Source: Brettanomyces bruxellensis
Lineage: Eukaryota; Ascomycota; Pichiomycetes; Pichiales; Pichiaceae
Direction of reading: 5' to 3'
Assembly: GCF_011074885.1 (NCBI RefSeq)
Contig: NC_054689.1
Location: 310,001 to 374,000 of the forward strand
Length of the DNA: 64,000 nt
Positions 31,331 to 44,157 of the stretch are shown here, one piece after another. Every line of letters begins with the position of its first letter. Within the stretch, counting starts at the first letter, position 1. The translations under genes and the position numbers were made by a program. A model generated the notes under the pieces. The model made no database searches. It was not told the DNA's origin and worked only from the letters and a program-made list of their open reading frames with translations.

Positions 31331-33610
31331 CTAAGCTTGTGGCTTTCCCCCATACTTGTGTTTCCACTCCTCAACCTTCTCCGGGTCAATCCGGCTGAAT
31401 AAGTATTGAGGCTTTCCAATGCAATGACCAGCTTGGATCCACATTTCGAACTTGTCAGGAATTCTCAAAGCAGGCACATTCAAAATCTTCTCAATGAGAG
31501 CAGACGTCTCTGGCATGTATGGAGAGATCAAAGCCGAAACAAGGTAGACGATATTCAAACCAATGGCAACGACAGCATCTGCCTTATCAGGATGGTCATT
31601 ATACAAAGAGTTATCCATCTTGTTATCTTGCAAGAACTGATTTCCTCTTGCAGATGTCAACATAACTGTCTCGAGACCCTTCCTCTCGTGGACAGACTCA
31701 AGATCATTGTTGTAGGTCTCGATTAATTTAGTCAATTCGGAGCTAGCCTTTGGATAGTCGGAGCAGTTACTGATGTTGTATTTTGGAACGACACCATTGT
31801 ACTTGGCGTTCACATACTTAACAATTCTGTTGACGAAGTTACCCAAGTTGGCAAGCAACTCACTGTTATTCTTTGTAACGAACTCGGCCCACGAGAATTG
31901 CGAATCTTGAGCTTCTGGCCTGATGGATGCAAGGTAGTATCTCCAGACTGCTGGGGAAACGCCGGTATCCTTAGCATTGTTTCCGAACACACCGATGTTT
32001 CTAGACTTGGAGAACTTACCGCCTTCATACTGCAAGTACTCCGTGGTGTTCAGATGATGAAGCATAGTCCAGTTTTCCTTGGTTCCGATTTCAGTGGCTG
32101 GGAACACAACCGTGTGGAATGGAACATTATCCTTACCCATAAACTGGTAAAGCTTGACGTTCTCAGGATTCTGCCACCATGCTCTCCAGTTGTCGGTGTA
32201 ATTGGCAGTGATTGAAATATATCCAATGGTAGCATCAAACCACACGTACAAGACTTTGTCCTTATACTTCTCCAATGGCACTGGAGTACCCCAAACAAGA
32301 TCCCTAGTGATGCATCTTGGCTTTAAACCTTCGCGAAGCCAGGAGTTAGTAATCGTTTTGGCATTCTTTGACCAATTTCCTTCGTTCGAGGCTTTTTCAA
32401 TCCATTTTCTGAGATCCGGCTCAAGCTTATCCAATGAAAGGAAGACATGATTTGAGTGACGAGGCTCTGGTGTAGCGTTATCAAGCTTACAACGAGGCTT
32501 GATCAATTCAAATGGATCCAAAAGAGCACCACACTTATCACACTGATCACCTCTAGCATCTTCGTAGTGACATTTAGGACACTCACCCTCAACATAACGG
32601 TCTGCCAAGTAACCTTTGTGAACAGGGCAATAAAGCTGCTTCATGGACTGCTCTTCAAGGAATCCATTCTTTTGCAACTCCAGGAAGATGTGCTGAGAGA
32701 TCTCAGTTTGCTTATCAGTTGTCGTTCTTCCAAAGTAGTCAAAACCGATTCCAAACCAGTCATAAACCTCCTTGTGAATCTTGTGGTACTTGTTACAAAG
32801 CTCTCTTGGGGTCACATGCTCCTCGAGTGCCTTAGTTTCAGTAGCTGTACCATACTCATCGGTACCACAGATGAACAATGTGTTGAAATTTCTTCTTTTG
32901 CAATATCTGGCGAAGATATCTGCAGAAAGCACGGATCCGACAATATTCCCGAGATGAGGAACATTGTTGACATATGGAAGTGCAGAGGTAATCAAAATGT
33001 TTCTTTGGCCAACTTTTGGTGCAAGCTTACCCTCTGGGTGAATAAATTCTATTCCACTTAAGACATTCCTCTTACCTGTATTCTTCTCTTTGACTCTCTC
33101 TAAACGTGACACAGACTTAGCAGTTGCAACCGCCTTTTCAATTTTAGAATTGGAACCGAACTCAGCGAACCAAGTCTGAACTGATTGTTGAATCTCGGAA
33201 TTCTTTTTCAATCCCAACAATGGATATAACGATGAATATGCAAGAATTTGGATGACTGAGTTTGTATTTGCATTAGAAGTGAAATGAAACTTTTCAAAAT
33301 TGATTCCATCTAGGGCCTTTGAGCCCAAAGCGGCAATCTTATTCAAAGTGGCTTCTAACGGATCGGCTCTAAAAACATCCTTTGAGCCGTTCTTAGATGT
33401 AGCTGCCAAATATTTGACGATTGCATTAGGCTCAACCAACGTAAATCCTGATTTCTTGTCTGCAAGCTCAAGGAAATTCTCTTCTCTGTCTGAATCATCT
33501 GCAAACTTAAGCTTTGGTGCGAAAATCGTGGAAGCAAGTTCGACCTTCAAATTGTTCACGAAAGAGACACTTTTGGGTCCCTTATCGGCAAAAAGTTGTA
33601 ACGTTGACAT
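31331..33610 (-). CDS. MES1: Cytosolic methionyl-tRNA synthetase
   Basis: It charges tRNA-Met for initiation and elongation. At 759 residues it is close to the 751 of S. cerevisiae Mes1. The N-terminal 165 or so residues form the GST-like appendix that in yeast binds Arc1. The class I catalytic domain follows, with ILITSALPYVNNVPHLGN (HIGH motif as HLGN, about 219-222), a zinc-binding insert with four Cys pairs (CPVH, CPKC, CDKC, CKLD region) and KFSKS as the KMSKS loop. The C-terminal anticodon-binding helical domain is complete, with no EMAP-II-like extension. The ATG at 33610 opens the conserved domain. It is divergent from a small unknown gene. Confidence 0.98.
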   Translation of the reverse strand: MSTLQLFADKGPKSVSFVNNLKVELASTIFAPKLKFADDSDREENFLELADKKSGFTLVEPNAIVKYLAATSKNGSKDVFRADPLEATLNKIAALGSKALDGINFEKFHFTSNANTNSVIQILAYSSLYPLLGLKKNSEIQQSVQTWFAEFGSNSKIEKAVATAKSVSRLERVKEKNTGKRNVLSGIEFIHPEGKLAPKVGQRNILITSALPYVNNVPHLGNIVGSVLSADIFARYCKRRNFNTLFICGTDEYGTATETKALEEHVTPRELCNKYHKIHKEVYDWFGIGFDYFGRTTTDKQTEISQHIFLELQKNGFLEEQSMKQLYCPVHKGYLADRYVEGECPKCHYEDARGDQCDKCGALLDPFELIKPRCKLDNATPEPRHSNHVFLSLDKLEPDLRKWIEKASNEGNWSKNAKTITNSWLREGLKPRCITRDLVWGTPVPLEKYKDKVLYVWFDATIGYISITANYTDNWRAWWQNPENVKLYQFMGKDNVPFHTVVFPATEIGTKENWTMLHHLNTTEYLQYEGGKFSKSRNIGVFGNNAKDTGVSPAVWRYYLASIRPEAQDSQFSWAEFVTKNNSELLANLGNFVNRIVKYVNAKYNGVVPKYNISNCSDYPKASSELTKLIETYNNDLESVHERKGLETVMLTSARGNQFLQDNKMDNSLYNDHPDKADAVVAIGLNIVYLVSALISPYMPETSALIEKILNVPALRIPDKFEMWIQAGHCIGKPQYLFSRIDPEKVEEWKHKYGGKPQA

Positions 33611-34106
33611 ACTTGTCTGCGCTATTTAATATATTTTAATATTAAGTTTAAGGTTCAAAAATGCAAGGGGTTTAATTCAACAAAATTCCCAATTCCCTCC
33701 GGGAACAAAGCTTTATCGATGAGTTTCTCAGTTCTTAGATATTGAATTTCGTATTTTTCTTCCTTATCCATTTCATTTTTCAGTCAGTATGGACGAAAAT
33801 TTTTTTTCGCAAGAAGACAGACAGACAAACAAACGACGGAAGCGGGACAATACTGGAAATTGTAACGCCACACATTTTGCTGGGATTGAGAGAGTACAAG
33901 ATTAATAATATTTAAGTGTGGCGCAGTCACATTTAGAGAGATAGTGGACATTCTTACTTATCAATCACTTTGAAGTTGCACAGGTATATACTACTTTTTT
34001 TTTAGTTTAAAGTTGGGAAGCCAATACTGGGCATTCAAACACCAATAAGAATAACTGACTGCATATATATGGCCGCATAAAGTACATATTGATAAAAACA
34101 GCAACT
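33611..34106. other. Divergent promoter region MES1 / small gene
   Basis: AT-rich with a short ACAGACAGACAAACAAAC simple repeat around 33820-33835 and a T9 run near 33994-34002. No gene seen. Confidence 0.55.
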
Positions 34107-34466
34107 ATGAGCGAGAGTGCATCAAATCCAATTCTAGAGCAAATACCACTCATCACATCCCCGGGACAATACAAAAAGAGAAAGACAGTGACTTTGCCAT
34201 ATGACTTAGAGAAATTACCACAGGAATTCCCAGATAATGAACAAAAATCGCTCAATGATATCAAAGAGCGATTTACAACCCTTCAAGAAAGGGAAAAAAG
34301 GATGATAGATAGAGTAGAAAAGCTATACAATGATTCATGCAAGCAACCATTTGAGGAATGGGAAAAAGAAGTGAGGAGAGCTGTTCCTGGATACATTAAA
34401 GAAGATGGATCAATTGGAATAATGACACCGACAAAGAAGGTGACTAACATTAAGGAGACGTCATGA
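34107..34466 (+). CDS. Small helical protein of unknown function
   Basis: 119 residues from ATG 34107 (MSESASNPILEQIP); the frame opens six codons earlier at TTG. The N-terminal third is basic and Pro-containing. The middle (about 50-95, SLNDIKERFTTLQEREKRMIDRVEKL) is predicted coiled coil, and the tail ends with EVRRAVPGYIKEDGSIGIMTP. No membrane segment. I do not recognise it; the size and coiled coil would fit a subunit of a nuclear or kinetochore complex, but that is guesswork. It converges with SHR3, 90 bp between stops. Confidence 0.7.
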   Translation: MSESASNPILEQIPLITSPGQYKKRKTVTLPYDLEKLPQEFPDNEQKSLNDIKERFTTLQEREKRMIDRVEKLYNDSCKQPFEEWEKEVRRAVPGYIKEDGSIGIMTPTKKVTNIKETS

Positions 34467-34556
34467 TATGGATAATGAATTCATACGTAGCCAAAAGATT
34501 TCTTTCCAGTTTATTTCACTTCATATAGAAAGCAATGTACACAAAATATATAAAAT

Positions 34557-35213
34557 TTAGATTAAGCCCCTTTGTGTCTTTCTGGACTTGGCATGTGTCT
34601 TGGAAGTGGAAGCACCCGAGGCTTTCTGAGCCGCAGGTTTCGCTGTTTCAGATTTTGTTGGTTTAGGGTCGTCAAGTTTGCTATTCAACTCATTAAGATA
34701 AAAGTTAGCCTTAGCCTTATAGTCAGAATACTCAGCATAGAACAAACCGGATTGCAAGACGACAACACCAAGAAGGAAGAAGACGATCATGACCTCAGAG
34801 GCGGCAATAACACTAAGACCTGTGTTTTGATCAACATCTCCCCATTGACCCGCAACAGCAGAGAGCTCACCAGTTCTAATATTTGTAATATAAATACAAA
34901 CGGCAGCAACAAGTGCAACCAATGATCCGTACTCGAAATACTTAGTATCCTCGGAAGGCTTGAAAATCTTGATGAAAGAACCGATAAAGGCAACACTCAT
35001 AATTGCTATCATGGAATAATTGATAATATCTGGTTGGTTTGCCAAAATCTGATAATGAATCAATGCTTTTGTAAAACCGTCCTCTCCGTAGCTGGCATTC
35101 CAAAGAGTGTAATAGTCATATGGCCAATTAGAGAAACATATACCTAAAATTACGGAACATGATGCGATCATCATAAGAGATGCTGCAGGAAGTAATTCTT
35201 GATAGGAAACCAT
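34557..35213 (-). CDS. SHR3: Shr3, ER packaging chaperone for amino-acid permeases
   Basis: This ER membrane protein is needed for folding and ER exit of amino-acid permeases. 218 residues start at ATG 35213; the frame opens 11 codons earlier at TTG. Four hydrophobic segments lie in the N-terminal part, about residues 7-26, 62-82, 95-113 and 128-150, followed by a charged cytosolic tail ending KTHAKSRKTQRGLI. Homology to S. cerevisiae Shr3 (210 residues) is visible in LGICFSNWPYDY, FEYGSLVALVAAVCIYITNIRTGE and GLSVIAAS. It shares a 726-bp divergent promoter region with TAF5. Confidence 0.95.
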   Translation of the reverse strand: MVSYQELLPAASLMMIASCSVILGICFSNWPYDYYTLWNASYGEDGFTKALIHYQILANQPDIINYSMIAIMSVAFIGSFIKIFKPSEDTKYFEYGSLVALVAAVCIYITNIRTGELSAVAGQWGDVDQNTGLSVIAASEVMIVFFLLGVVVLQSGLFYAEYSDYKAKANFYLNELNSKLDDPKPTKSETAKPAAQKASGASTSKTHAKSRKTQRGLI

Positions 35214-35939
35214 CTTGATATTAATCTTAAGACGTTGATCTTGCAAATAGATGGGAAGGAAGATGTAGTAATGTAAGCAAAGAGGGGATGAAAAAGGATA
35301 ACAGATGAAATATAATCGAAATTAATCGCACTTCTGCACTTTTCATGAAGGTACCATGACGTTTTTTTTATATATATTTATATATTTTTTTTTTCTCATC
35401 CTTTAATTTGGTTGGCTTATCCAAGGCATTAGGGAAAAAAAATAGATGAAGCGAGCGATCTTTTCAGAAGGCGATAGTGAAACAATATACCTGAAATTCT
35501 AATGCCGTTTTGTCCTGTTTGATTTTATCAGATAGATGATAGATTCGCGACAGAAAGTCGAGAGAGAGAAAATATTCCGACCAGCGAAAGTCTTGACAGC
35601 TCCTGAAAAATGAATTAGCGTGTTCATCGACCGCCCAAAATTATACATCCTTACATTTATTTACCCTTCTTGCTTCAACTTTTTCCACTTTTCGCACCTT
35701 TTTTTTCGCGCACACTCCATACTTCGCAGGTAATCAAGAAGAGATAAATATACATATTTTACGCAAACCCATTAGATAATTCTAAATAGAGGTACAAAGA
35801 TCGATCAATAACAGGCATATCTTCTGGCTTGATTTACATTAAATTGTGGGAACAACATACAAACTTGGGTTGAAAATACCGGCATTTTCATATACATAAT
35901 TTTTTTTTTCATTCGTAAGATTCACAACTATTTGCAAAA
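35214..35939. other. Divergent promoter region SHR3-TAF5
   Basis: It holds T-rich and TATATATTTATATA stretches near 35366-35395 and a T9 run near 35900. No gene seen. Confidence 0.55.
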
Positions 35940-38285
35940 ATGTCGTCACAGAAATCCGGCTCTGCTTCATCAGAAAAGCAGCACAAAAAAGAGCAACAGC
36001 AACAAAAGAAAAAAGAGCAACAACAGCAACAACAGCAGACCAAACAAATGCATGTCCAGCCGAGACAACCAAGAAAGTTCACACAAGCTGACCTGAATCG
36101 TCTGGTTTTGGAGTATTTAAATAAAAAAGGATACCATCAGACGGAGGCAACACTCAGAATTGAAAGCACAAAAATATCCGGACCTCAAACGATACAACTG
36201 ACACCAGGAAATGCAAATTTCGAGAAGCCAAAGGTTGCAACATCGAGCAGGTCGAATCTGCAATATCAACAGCAACAATTTGTTGAGGAACAAAACGAGG
36301 CCAAACGGCATCAATATGCCGAGGACCCCAAAATGTTTGGGAGAGCATACTCGATTTTCAGGAACTGGTGTGAGAACTCGTTGGAGATGTATCGATACGA
36401 ATTGGATAAGTTCTTGTATCCACTTTTCATGTATCTTTATCTTTCGTTGATTGAAAGACACGAGCCCACCGAGGCTAGAAGCTTCTACGAAAAGTTTAAG
36501 GCCGACCACGTTTTACAGCACAGCCAGGAGGTTAAATCGGTTGGTGGAATTTCGTTACCGGAGCATATTGAGCAGAACCAGATAGCGAAACTTTTCAATA
36601 TGAACAAATACAGACTACATGTTTCAGCAACGTCGATGAACCTTGTTTTGGGTTTTTTGAATGAGCATCAAGGAATCGGTGGAAGTCTATTAGTGAGAGA
36701 GATCAACGATCACATGGCAATTGTCACGCAGGTGGAAGTTTCTACCAGAGCTCAAGATGAGTTGGATGCGATTGAAAAGATGGAAGGAATTCCGGAGATA
36801 TCTCAGTTGCTAAACAGCAGCAATGGATTTTCAACCGATGACAATGGCAAGAAGGAACACAACAGTACAAGTTTGGAATTGCTAAATAGCAAGACATTGA
36901 AACTTGGCAAACTTCCTAACGACCCGGAGTTTTCAAAGGAGCTTGAAGCTGAACTCAAACAGAGAGATGAAAATGAGAAGAAGAGCAATCCAGAGAGTCC
37001 GCAGAAAAAGACTTTGATGGATGAATACAAGGAAAATTTCAAAACAGAACTCACAGCTGATGGCTCCCCTAGCAAAGATGTGCTTCCATTACCACAGAAG
37101 ACGGCTCTTGACTTGAAGAAAGAGGTGATCAAGATTCAGGATAGCCGCGCTAAGATTCATTTAAGCACGGTCCAGGCTCATCTTCCGAGTGTCTGCATGT
37201 ACACTTTCCACAATACGAATGACGAGATGACGTGTGCCGAATTTAATGATGATTCAACAATGGTTGCAGGTGGATTTCAGGACTCATTTGTTAAGATATG
37301 GTCAATCGACGGCAAACCAATGAGATCAGTATTGAAACACGACAAGTATAACGATCCTCCTGATGGTGCTGGGTATGCAAATACACGCCGTCTTATTGGA
37401 CATAGTGGGGCAGTCTACGGCTTGGATTTTTCACCTGATGGTCACTACTTGCTATCAGCATCCGAGGATAAAACAGTCAGGATGTGGTCCTTGGACACAT
37501 ACACAGCGTTAGTTTCGTACAAAGGACACAATGCACCAGTGTGGGATGTGAAGTTTTCTCCTCTCGGTCATTACTTTGCTACAGCTTCCCATGACCAAAC
37601 TGCCAGACTCTGGTCATGTGACCACATCTATCCACTCCGTATTTTTGCAGGTCATCTCAATGATGTTGATGTGGTCGATTTTCATCCAAACTCAACGTAC
37701 GTTTTTACGGGATCGAGCGATCGAACCGTGAGAATGTGGGATATTGCACGTGGAGAGTCTGTTCGTGTTTTTATCGGTCATACAATGCCGATTAATGCAC
37801 TTGCATGCTCTCCAGACGGCCGTTGGCTTGCTACCGCGGGAGAAGACTCGATAATTAACGTTTTTGACATTGCCTCAGGAAGAAAATTGAAGTCTATGCG
37901 TGGACATGGCCGTAGTTCGATATACTCACTAGCATTCAGCCGTGATGGATCTGTTCTTCTTAGTGGTGGCTCTGATAACAGTATAAGGGTTTGGGATATA
38001 AAGCGTGGAACTCTTGACAGAGATAGTCCAAGACCGGAGAAATTCACGTACGAGTCAGTGATAAATGCGAAAAATGCTGATGAGACGACTCGGGTGGATA
38101 ATACTGATTCAGGTTCCAAAAACGAAAGCAACACTTCAAGGGCAGCCGAAGAGTTGAGGAGGAGAAAAGAAAGCATGTCTACACCAGACCAACTAGCAGT
38201 GTACTTCACGAAAAAGACTCCTGTGTACAAGGTTCACTTTACAAGGAGGAATCTTTGCTTGGCCGCTGGTGTTTTCATGGGCTGA
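35940..38285 (+). CDS. TAF5: TFIID subunit Taf5 (WD40)
   Basis: A subunit shared by TFIID and, in S. cerevisiae, SAGA. 781 residues (S. cerevisiae 798). The order is a Gln/Lys-rich N-terminus (about 15-35), a LisH-type motif (about 47-80, LNRLVLEYLNKKGYHQTEATL), the TAF5 NTD2 domain (about 130-270, YSIFRNWCENSLEMYRYELDKFLYPLF), a charged linker, and six or seven WD40 repeats from about 415 to 700 with clear GHSGAVYGLDFSPDG, GHNAPVWDVKFSPLG and GHTMPINALACSPDG blades. It ends with a conserved KKTPVYKVHFTRRNLCLAAG segment that closes the propeller. The ATG at 35940 is the first in frame. Confidence 0.97.
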   Translation: MSSQKSGSASSEKQHKKEQQQQKKKEQQQQQQQTKQMHVQPRQPRKFTQADLNRLVLEYLNKKGYHQTEATLRIESTKISGPQTIQLTPGNANFEKPKVATSSRSNLQYQQQQFVEEQNEAKRHQYAEDPKMFGRAYSIFRNWCENSLEMYRYELDKFLYPLFMYLYLSLIERHEPTEARSFYEKFKADHVLQHSQEVKSVGGISLPEHIEQNQIAKLFNMNKYRLHVSATSMNLVLGFLNEHQGIGGSLLVREINDHMAIVTQVEVSTRAQDELDAIEKMEGIPEISQLLNSSNGFSTDDNGKKEHNSTSLELLNSKTLKLGKLPNDPEFSKELEAELKQRDENEKKSNPESPQKKTLMDEYKENFKTELTADGSPSKDVLPLPQKTALDLKKEVIKIQDSRAKIHLSTVQAHLPSVCMYTFHNTNDEMTCAEFNDDSTMVAGGFQDSFVKIWSIDGKPMRSVLKHDKYNDPPDGAGYANTRRLIGHSGAVYGLDFSPDGHYLLSASEDKTVRMWSLDTYTALVSYKGHNAPVWDVKFSPLGHYFATASHDQTARLWSCDHIYPLRIFAGHLNDVDVVDFHPNSTYVFTGSSDRTVRMWDIARGESVRVFIGHTMPINALACSPDGRWLATAGEDSIINVFDIASGRKLKSMRGHGRSSIYSLAFSRDGSVLLSGGSDNSIRVWDIKRGTLDRDSPRPEKFTYESVINAKNADETTRVDNTDSGSKNESNTSRAAEELRRRKESMSTPDQLAVYFTKKTPVYKVHFTRRNLCLAAGVFMG

Positions 38286-38438
38286 TTATCTGTCTCTTTT
38301 ACTACTGTTCAACATTTTGTACCATTAGAATATATAAGTTTGGGGAGGAGGATCCTATGTACTCGTTACTATCACAACAACTACTTCTTCAATGATAGTA
38401 TTAGATTTTCATTTCAGTCATTACCTAAAAATTACGGA

Positions 38439-39692
38439 TTAAAAGCTTTTTACCACCGGATGAGCAGTATCCCAAGGACCCTGAAGCTCGTCCTTATATT
38501 TCTGCAATGCCAAGAAGTAGAACGGTCCTGCAACAACAATTAATAGCTGCAAACTCACCCAGCAGGCCATCCATCCAAGGCCAAATATTCGATACATGGA
38601 GTAGTCTACTCCAAATACTATGGAAGCAAGTTGGATGGTGTGAAATTTCCAGAATTGGCATCTCCTCGTGAAATTGTTAAAGATAGGAAAGAGCCCACAC
38701 ACCTCGATAGAAAAAAGTATATAACAGAATGCACTCAAGTTAGAATTTAGACGGGAGGCAAGCACTATGGCATTTGACAAAGCAATGTTTTTCGATAGGT
38801 TTGAGCTTTTGTATTTTCGCTTGAGTAAATCCTGATCGTCAACTGAATTTAAACTGGAAACCCTTGATACACGGGGGAAATCAATAACGTAATCATTAAA
38901 TAACATGTTGAGAAAGCAGAGCCAAGCACTAATAGCCCAAATTGAATCTGAGGCGGACGAATTGGTAAGCGACTTTAAGACAGGCGATAAAGTAAGGAGG
39001 TGGAGCAATATCAATAGACTCGATTTGAACGTGCCAAAATGATCAGGCGGGCTTGGTTCGGTAAGATATTTCTCAAGATTGAGATCATGACGTGAGACGT
39101 TTCTGTTATTGACATTATTCAAACTTCCGTCCAATGTATCTGTGGAAGACTGCGATAAGGGTGAATTTGGGCGTGAAAATGGGCTGACTGATCTGTGTTT
39201 AGAAAGCTGTTCGATTTTTCTCTTTTGGAGATTTATCAACTCTCTATTTCTTCTGATCTTGAGTGTCAAAGCATAAATCACAAAACCGACGAATGTAGTG
39301 ATGGTGCTAACAATTGTTGGCCTGACGGGATCCCAGTTAAGGGCATAAATTCCATAAAACACCAAGATCACGCTCATTATGACGGAAAGATGCATCCCTA
39401 TTAGCGAGAAATCTCTAAAAAGTCTCCAGTACGAATACGTGACAACTGTTGAATTCCTTTTCAGTTGCGAGAGGAATGAAGTGTCCGTATAATTATCTGC
39501 GTAATCTTGTTTCACCCATAGTAACTTCTTCCAGGGCCTCTTTTTATGCTTATGTGATTTTGCGCTCTGATTCGGATCGGGAAATTGCTTTTGTTGATGC
39601 CGTTCTGTTGTGGTAATACTAACTGAAGTTTCCCTAGTCACGTATGAGTTTGTCTCACACGAAGAAAACCCAGAATGCTTTGAATCAATCAT
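38439..39692 (-). CDS. GPI2: Gpi2, subunit of the GPI N-acetylglucosaminyltransferase
   Basis: The PIG-C homologue, part of the ER complex that transfers GlcNAc to phosphatidylinositol, the first step of GPI-anchor synthesis. 417 residues. The N-terminal 50 or so residues are hydrophilic, followed by the family signature KKLLWVKQDYADNYTDTSFLSQLKRN and about eight hydrophobic segments. A Ser/Asn-rich loop of about 60 residues (165-225) separates the first transmembrane pair from the rest. It ends with KYKDELQGPWDTAHPVV, matching the family C-terminus. It converges with TAF5 (153 bp) and diverges from the next gene across only 255 bp. Confidence 0.93.
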   Translation of the reverse strand: MIDSKHSGFSSCETNSYVTRETSVSITTTERHQQKQFPDPNQSAKSHKHKKRPWKKLLWVKQDYADNYTDTSFLSQLKRNSTVVTYSYWRLFRDFSLIGMHLSVIMSVILVFYGIYALNWDPVRPTIVSTITTFVGFVIYALTLKIRRNRELINLQKRKIEQLSKHRSVSPFSRPNSPLSQSSTDTLDGSLNNVNNRNVSRHDLNLEKYLTEPSPPDHFGTFKSSLLILLHLLTLSPVLKSLTNSSASDSIWAISAWLCFLNMLFNDYVIDFPRVSRVSSLNSVDDQDLLKRKYKSSNLSKNIALSNAIVLASRLNSNLSAFCYILFSIEVCGLFPIFNNFTRRCQFWKFHTIQLASIVFGVDYSMYRIFGLGWMACWVSLQLLIVVAGPFYFLALQKYKDELQGPWDTAHPVVKSF

Positions 39693-39947
39693 TTAAATGA
39701 TCCAGGCTTTCCAGAAACGCAATCGGAATGCTTGATAATAGAGTATGTGTATACATATATATATGATAAGAAACTGACTGAAATATACGATGCGATTGTC
39801 ATTCTTTCATTTTAATTTTTTATTTTATTTTAATTTTTCTTCTGTTTTCGTCACCATCATTATTATCATAATTTGAGGATTTCGATCCCGTTTCCGGTGA
39901 CTTCAGCTCTCTCAATAATTAGACATATTGGCTTGTTTCATATATCA

Positions 39948-41102
39948 ATGGAGAAACGTACTAACAAACTTGTGGGAAGCAGCAATCCACAGAACTTGAA
40001 GAATACAAATGGAGATGAAGGCTATTTGGATTCTCTAGAGCTTCGACCAATCACAACTTCCTCAACAACAGTTGTAAATGGCCAAAGGAATCCAGATTAT
40101 ATTGAAACAGAGTCCAGTTCTATGGATTCATATGATACAGCTGATGCTGGTCAAAGGTGGGGCTCTCCTACAAAAAATATTGGTTCGCATGATAGATCGT
40201 TAGGGCTTACAAATTCTGGTATAAGTACCACCAATTCAAATAACACAGATTTAGATGCATTGGACGTGGAAAGCACAGATTCGGGCACGACAAAATCGTT
40301 TCGACCATTTGATGAATATGACAGAGCAGGATTTCTTGATGGATATGGTGAAGCAAGAAAAAATTCATACGACAGCTCTCATTCTAACATATGGAGGCCA
40401 CTGTCTCCTATATCGAGTCCTGAATTTCACCCTGCAAGATCACAAGGAAGCAGAAACCGAATACATTCTAAACAAGAAAGTGAATATGGAAATTTTAATG
40501 TGGTAGAACAAGTGGAAGGCGATAGTTTAATTACTTCCGGTTCAACAGATAGTGAAAGCAGTTCTCCTACGTCTTATGGAGCAAACGATGCATCAAATGA
40601 CACAAAAAATGCTGCACTTGTAAAAAATGCAAAGCCAAAGATTGGAGACAGCATTCCAAGCGTGTCGCAGAAAGTGGATAACCAGGATAAATTGTACAAC
40701 AGCTTGAATATCCTTGAAGATGTGAAAAAACTCAAGAACATGAGCTTCTTTGACGCCAAATACAACGAGAAGCTGAACCAATTGAAAAAAAGCCAGCTTG
40801 ATCTTTTGGTGGACATGTCACAACTAAACGAGAACTCGTTTACAGAATTCTACAACGTCTGGAACACTTTAGATGAAGAGGATGAGAAATCAGAAGGAAG
40901 CGAGGAGAAAAAAGGAGACAAAAAGAAAAATGACAAGTACGAACAGTCAGTGAAGTCACTGGCGATGCTAGACATCAACAATAGCAAGACATTTGAGCGG
41001 TTTGGTGAAAAAAGTAAAGTGGTTACCCAGGATATATCCAAAATTGAAGAATCGATTACCGGAATAGACGAATACACCAAGAAACTCTGGGAGAAAGTGT
41101 AA
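39948..41102 (+). CDS. Acidic, Ser-rich protein with C-terminal coiled coil, function unknown
   Basis: 384 residues from ATG 39948 (MEKRTNKLVGSS); the frame is open 25 codons further up from a TTG. The first 220 residues are low-complexity Ser/Asp/Gly/Asn sequence. The C-terminal half (about 245-384) is helical and highly charged, with LNILEDVKKLKNMSFFDAKY, an EEDEKSEGSEEKKGDKKK stretch and a final FGEKSKVVTQDISKIEESI. The pattern recalls small endosomal complex subunits such as BLOC-1 components with an extended N-terminus, but I cannot identify it. It shares a 255-bp divergent promoter with GPI2. Confidence 0.7.
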   Translation: MEKRTNKLVGSSNPQNLKNTNGDEGYLDSLELRPITTSSTTVVNGQRNPDYIETESSSMDSYDTADAGQRWGSPTKNIGSHDRSLGLTNSGISTTNSNNTDLDALDVESTDSGTTKSFRPFDEYDRAGFLDGYGEARKNSYDSSHSNIWRPLSPISSPEFHPARSQGSRNRIHSKQESEYGNFNVVEQVEGDSLITSGSTDSESSSPTSYGANDASNDTKNAALVKNAKPKIGDSIPSVSQKVDNQDKLYNSLNILEDVKKLKNMSFFDAKYNEKLNQLKKSQLDLLVDMSQLNENSFTEFYNVWNTLDEEDEKSEGSEEKKGDKKKNDKYEQSVKSLAMLDINNSKTFERFGEKSKVVTQDISKIEESITGIDEYTKKLWEKV

Positions 41103-43715
<2,613 letters not shown>

Positions 43716-44157
43716 GCTTATGAACAATTATTCTTTTTTCCCTGTCTTTTTTTTGTTGTTGTGGAGCTAGTTAGTTATGCTTTTCCTCTCTTCTTCTCCA
43801 CACTTCGTACAGTGATGACATTTTCTTTATAATAAGCCTGAGTTAATCGCGGCTTTGTTTGATCTAGTTTAGAAAGTGTAATACAGCGTAGTTAAGTGTG
43901 CTCATAATGCGTATCAGGGTTGCTAATGTATATTAAAGATGCGTATGGAAATAAGCAAAACCAAAATAAAAAGTATAATAAACAGTATATATGGACTAGC
44001 TTGCTGGCACTGATTGGGTAGTTTGAAAGATGAACGACTATACATGTATACATTATTAATCTCAACGCATTTTGGCCAGTCCTGTGCTCGGCACCATGAA
44101 TAGCAAAGAATCCGCTTAGAAAAGATCATCGGGCAGTTGCAAATGCGAACATCCAAC
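43716..44157. other. Convergent 3' region PGI1 / Ser-Pro-rich gene
   Basis: T-rich PGI1 3' flank and AT-rich sequence. No gene supported; the minus frame 43923-44156 ends at the next gene's border and has no domain. Confidence 0.55.
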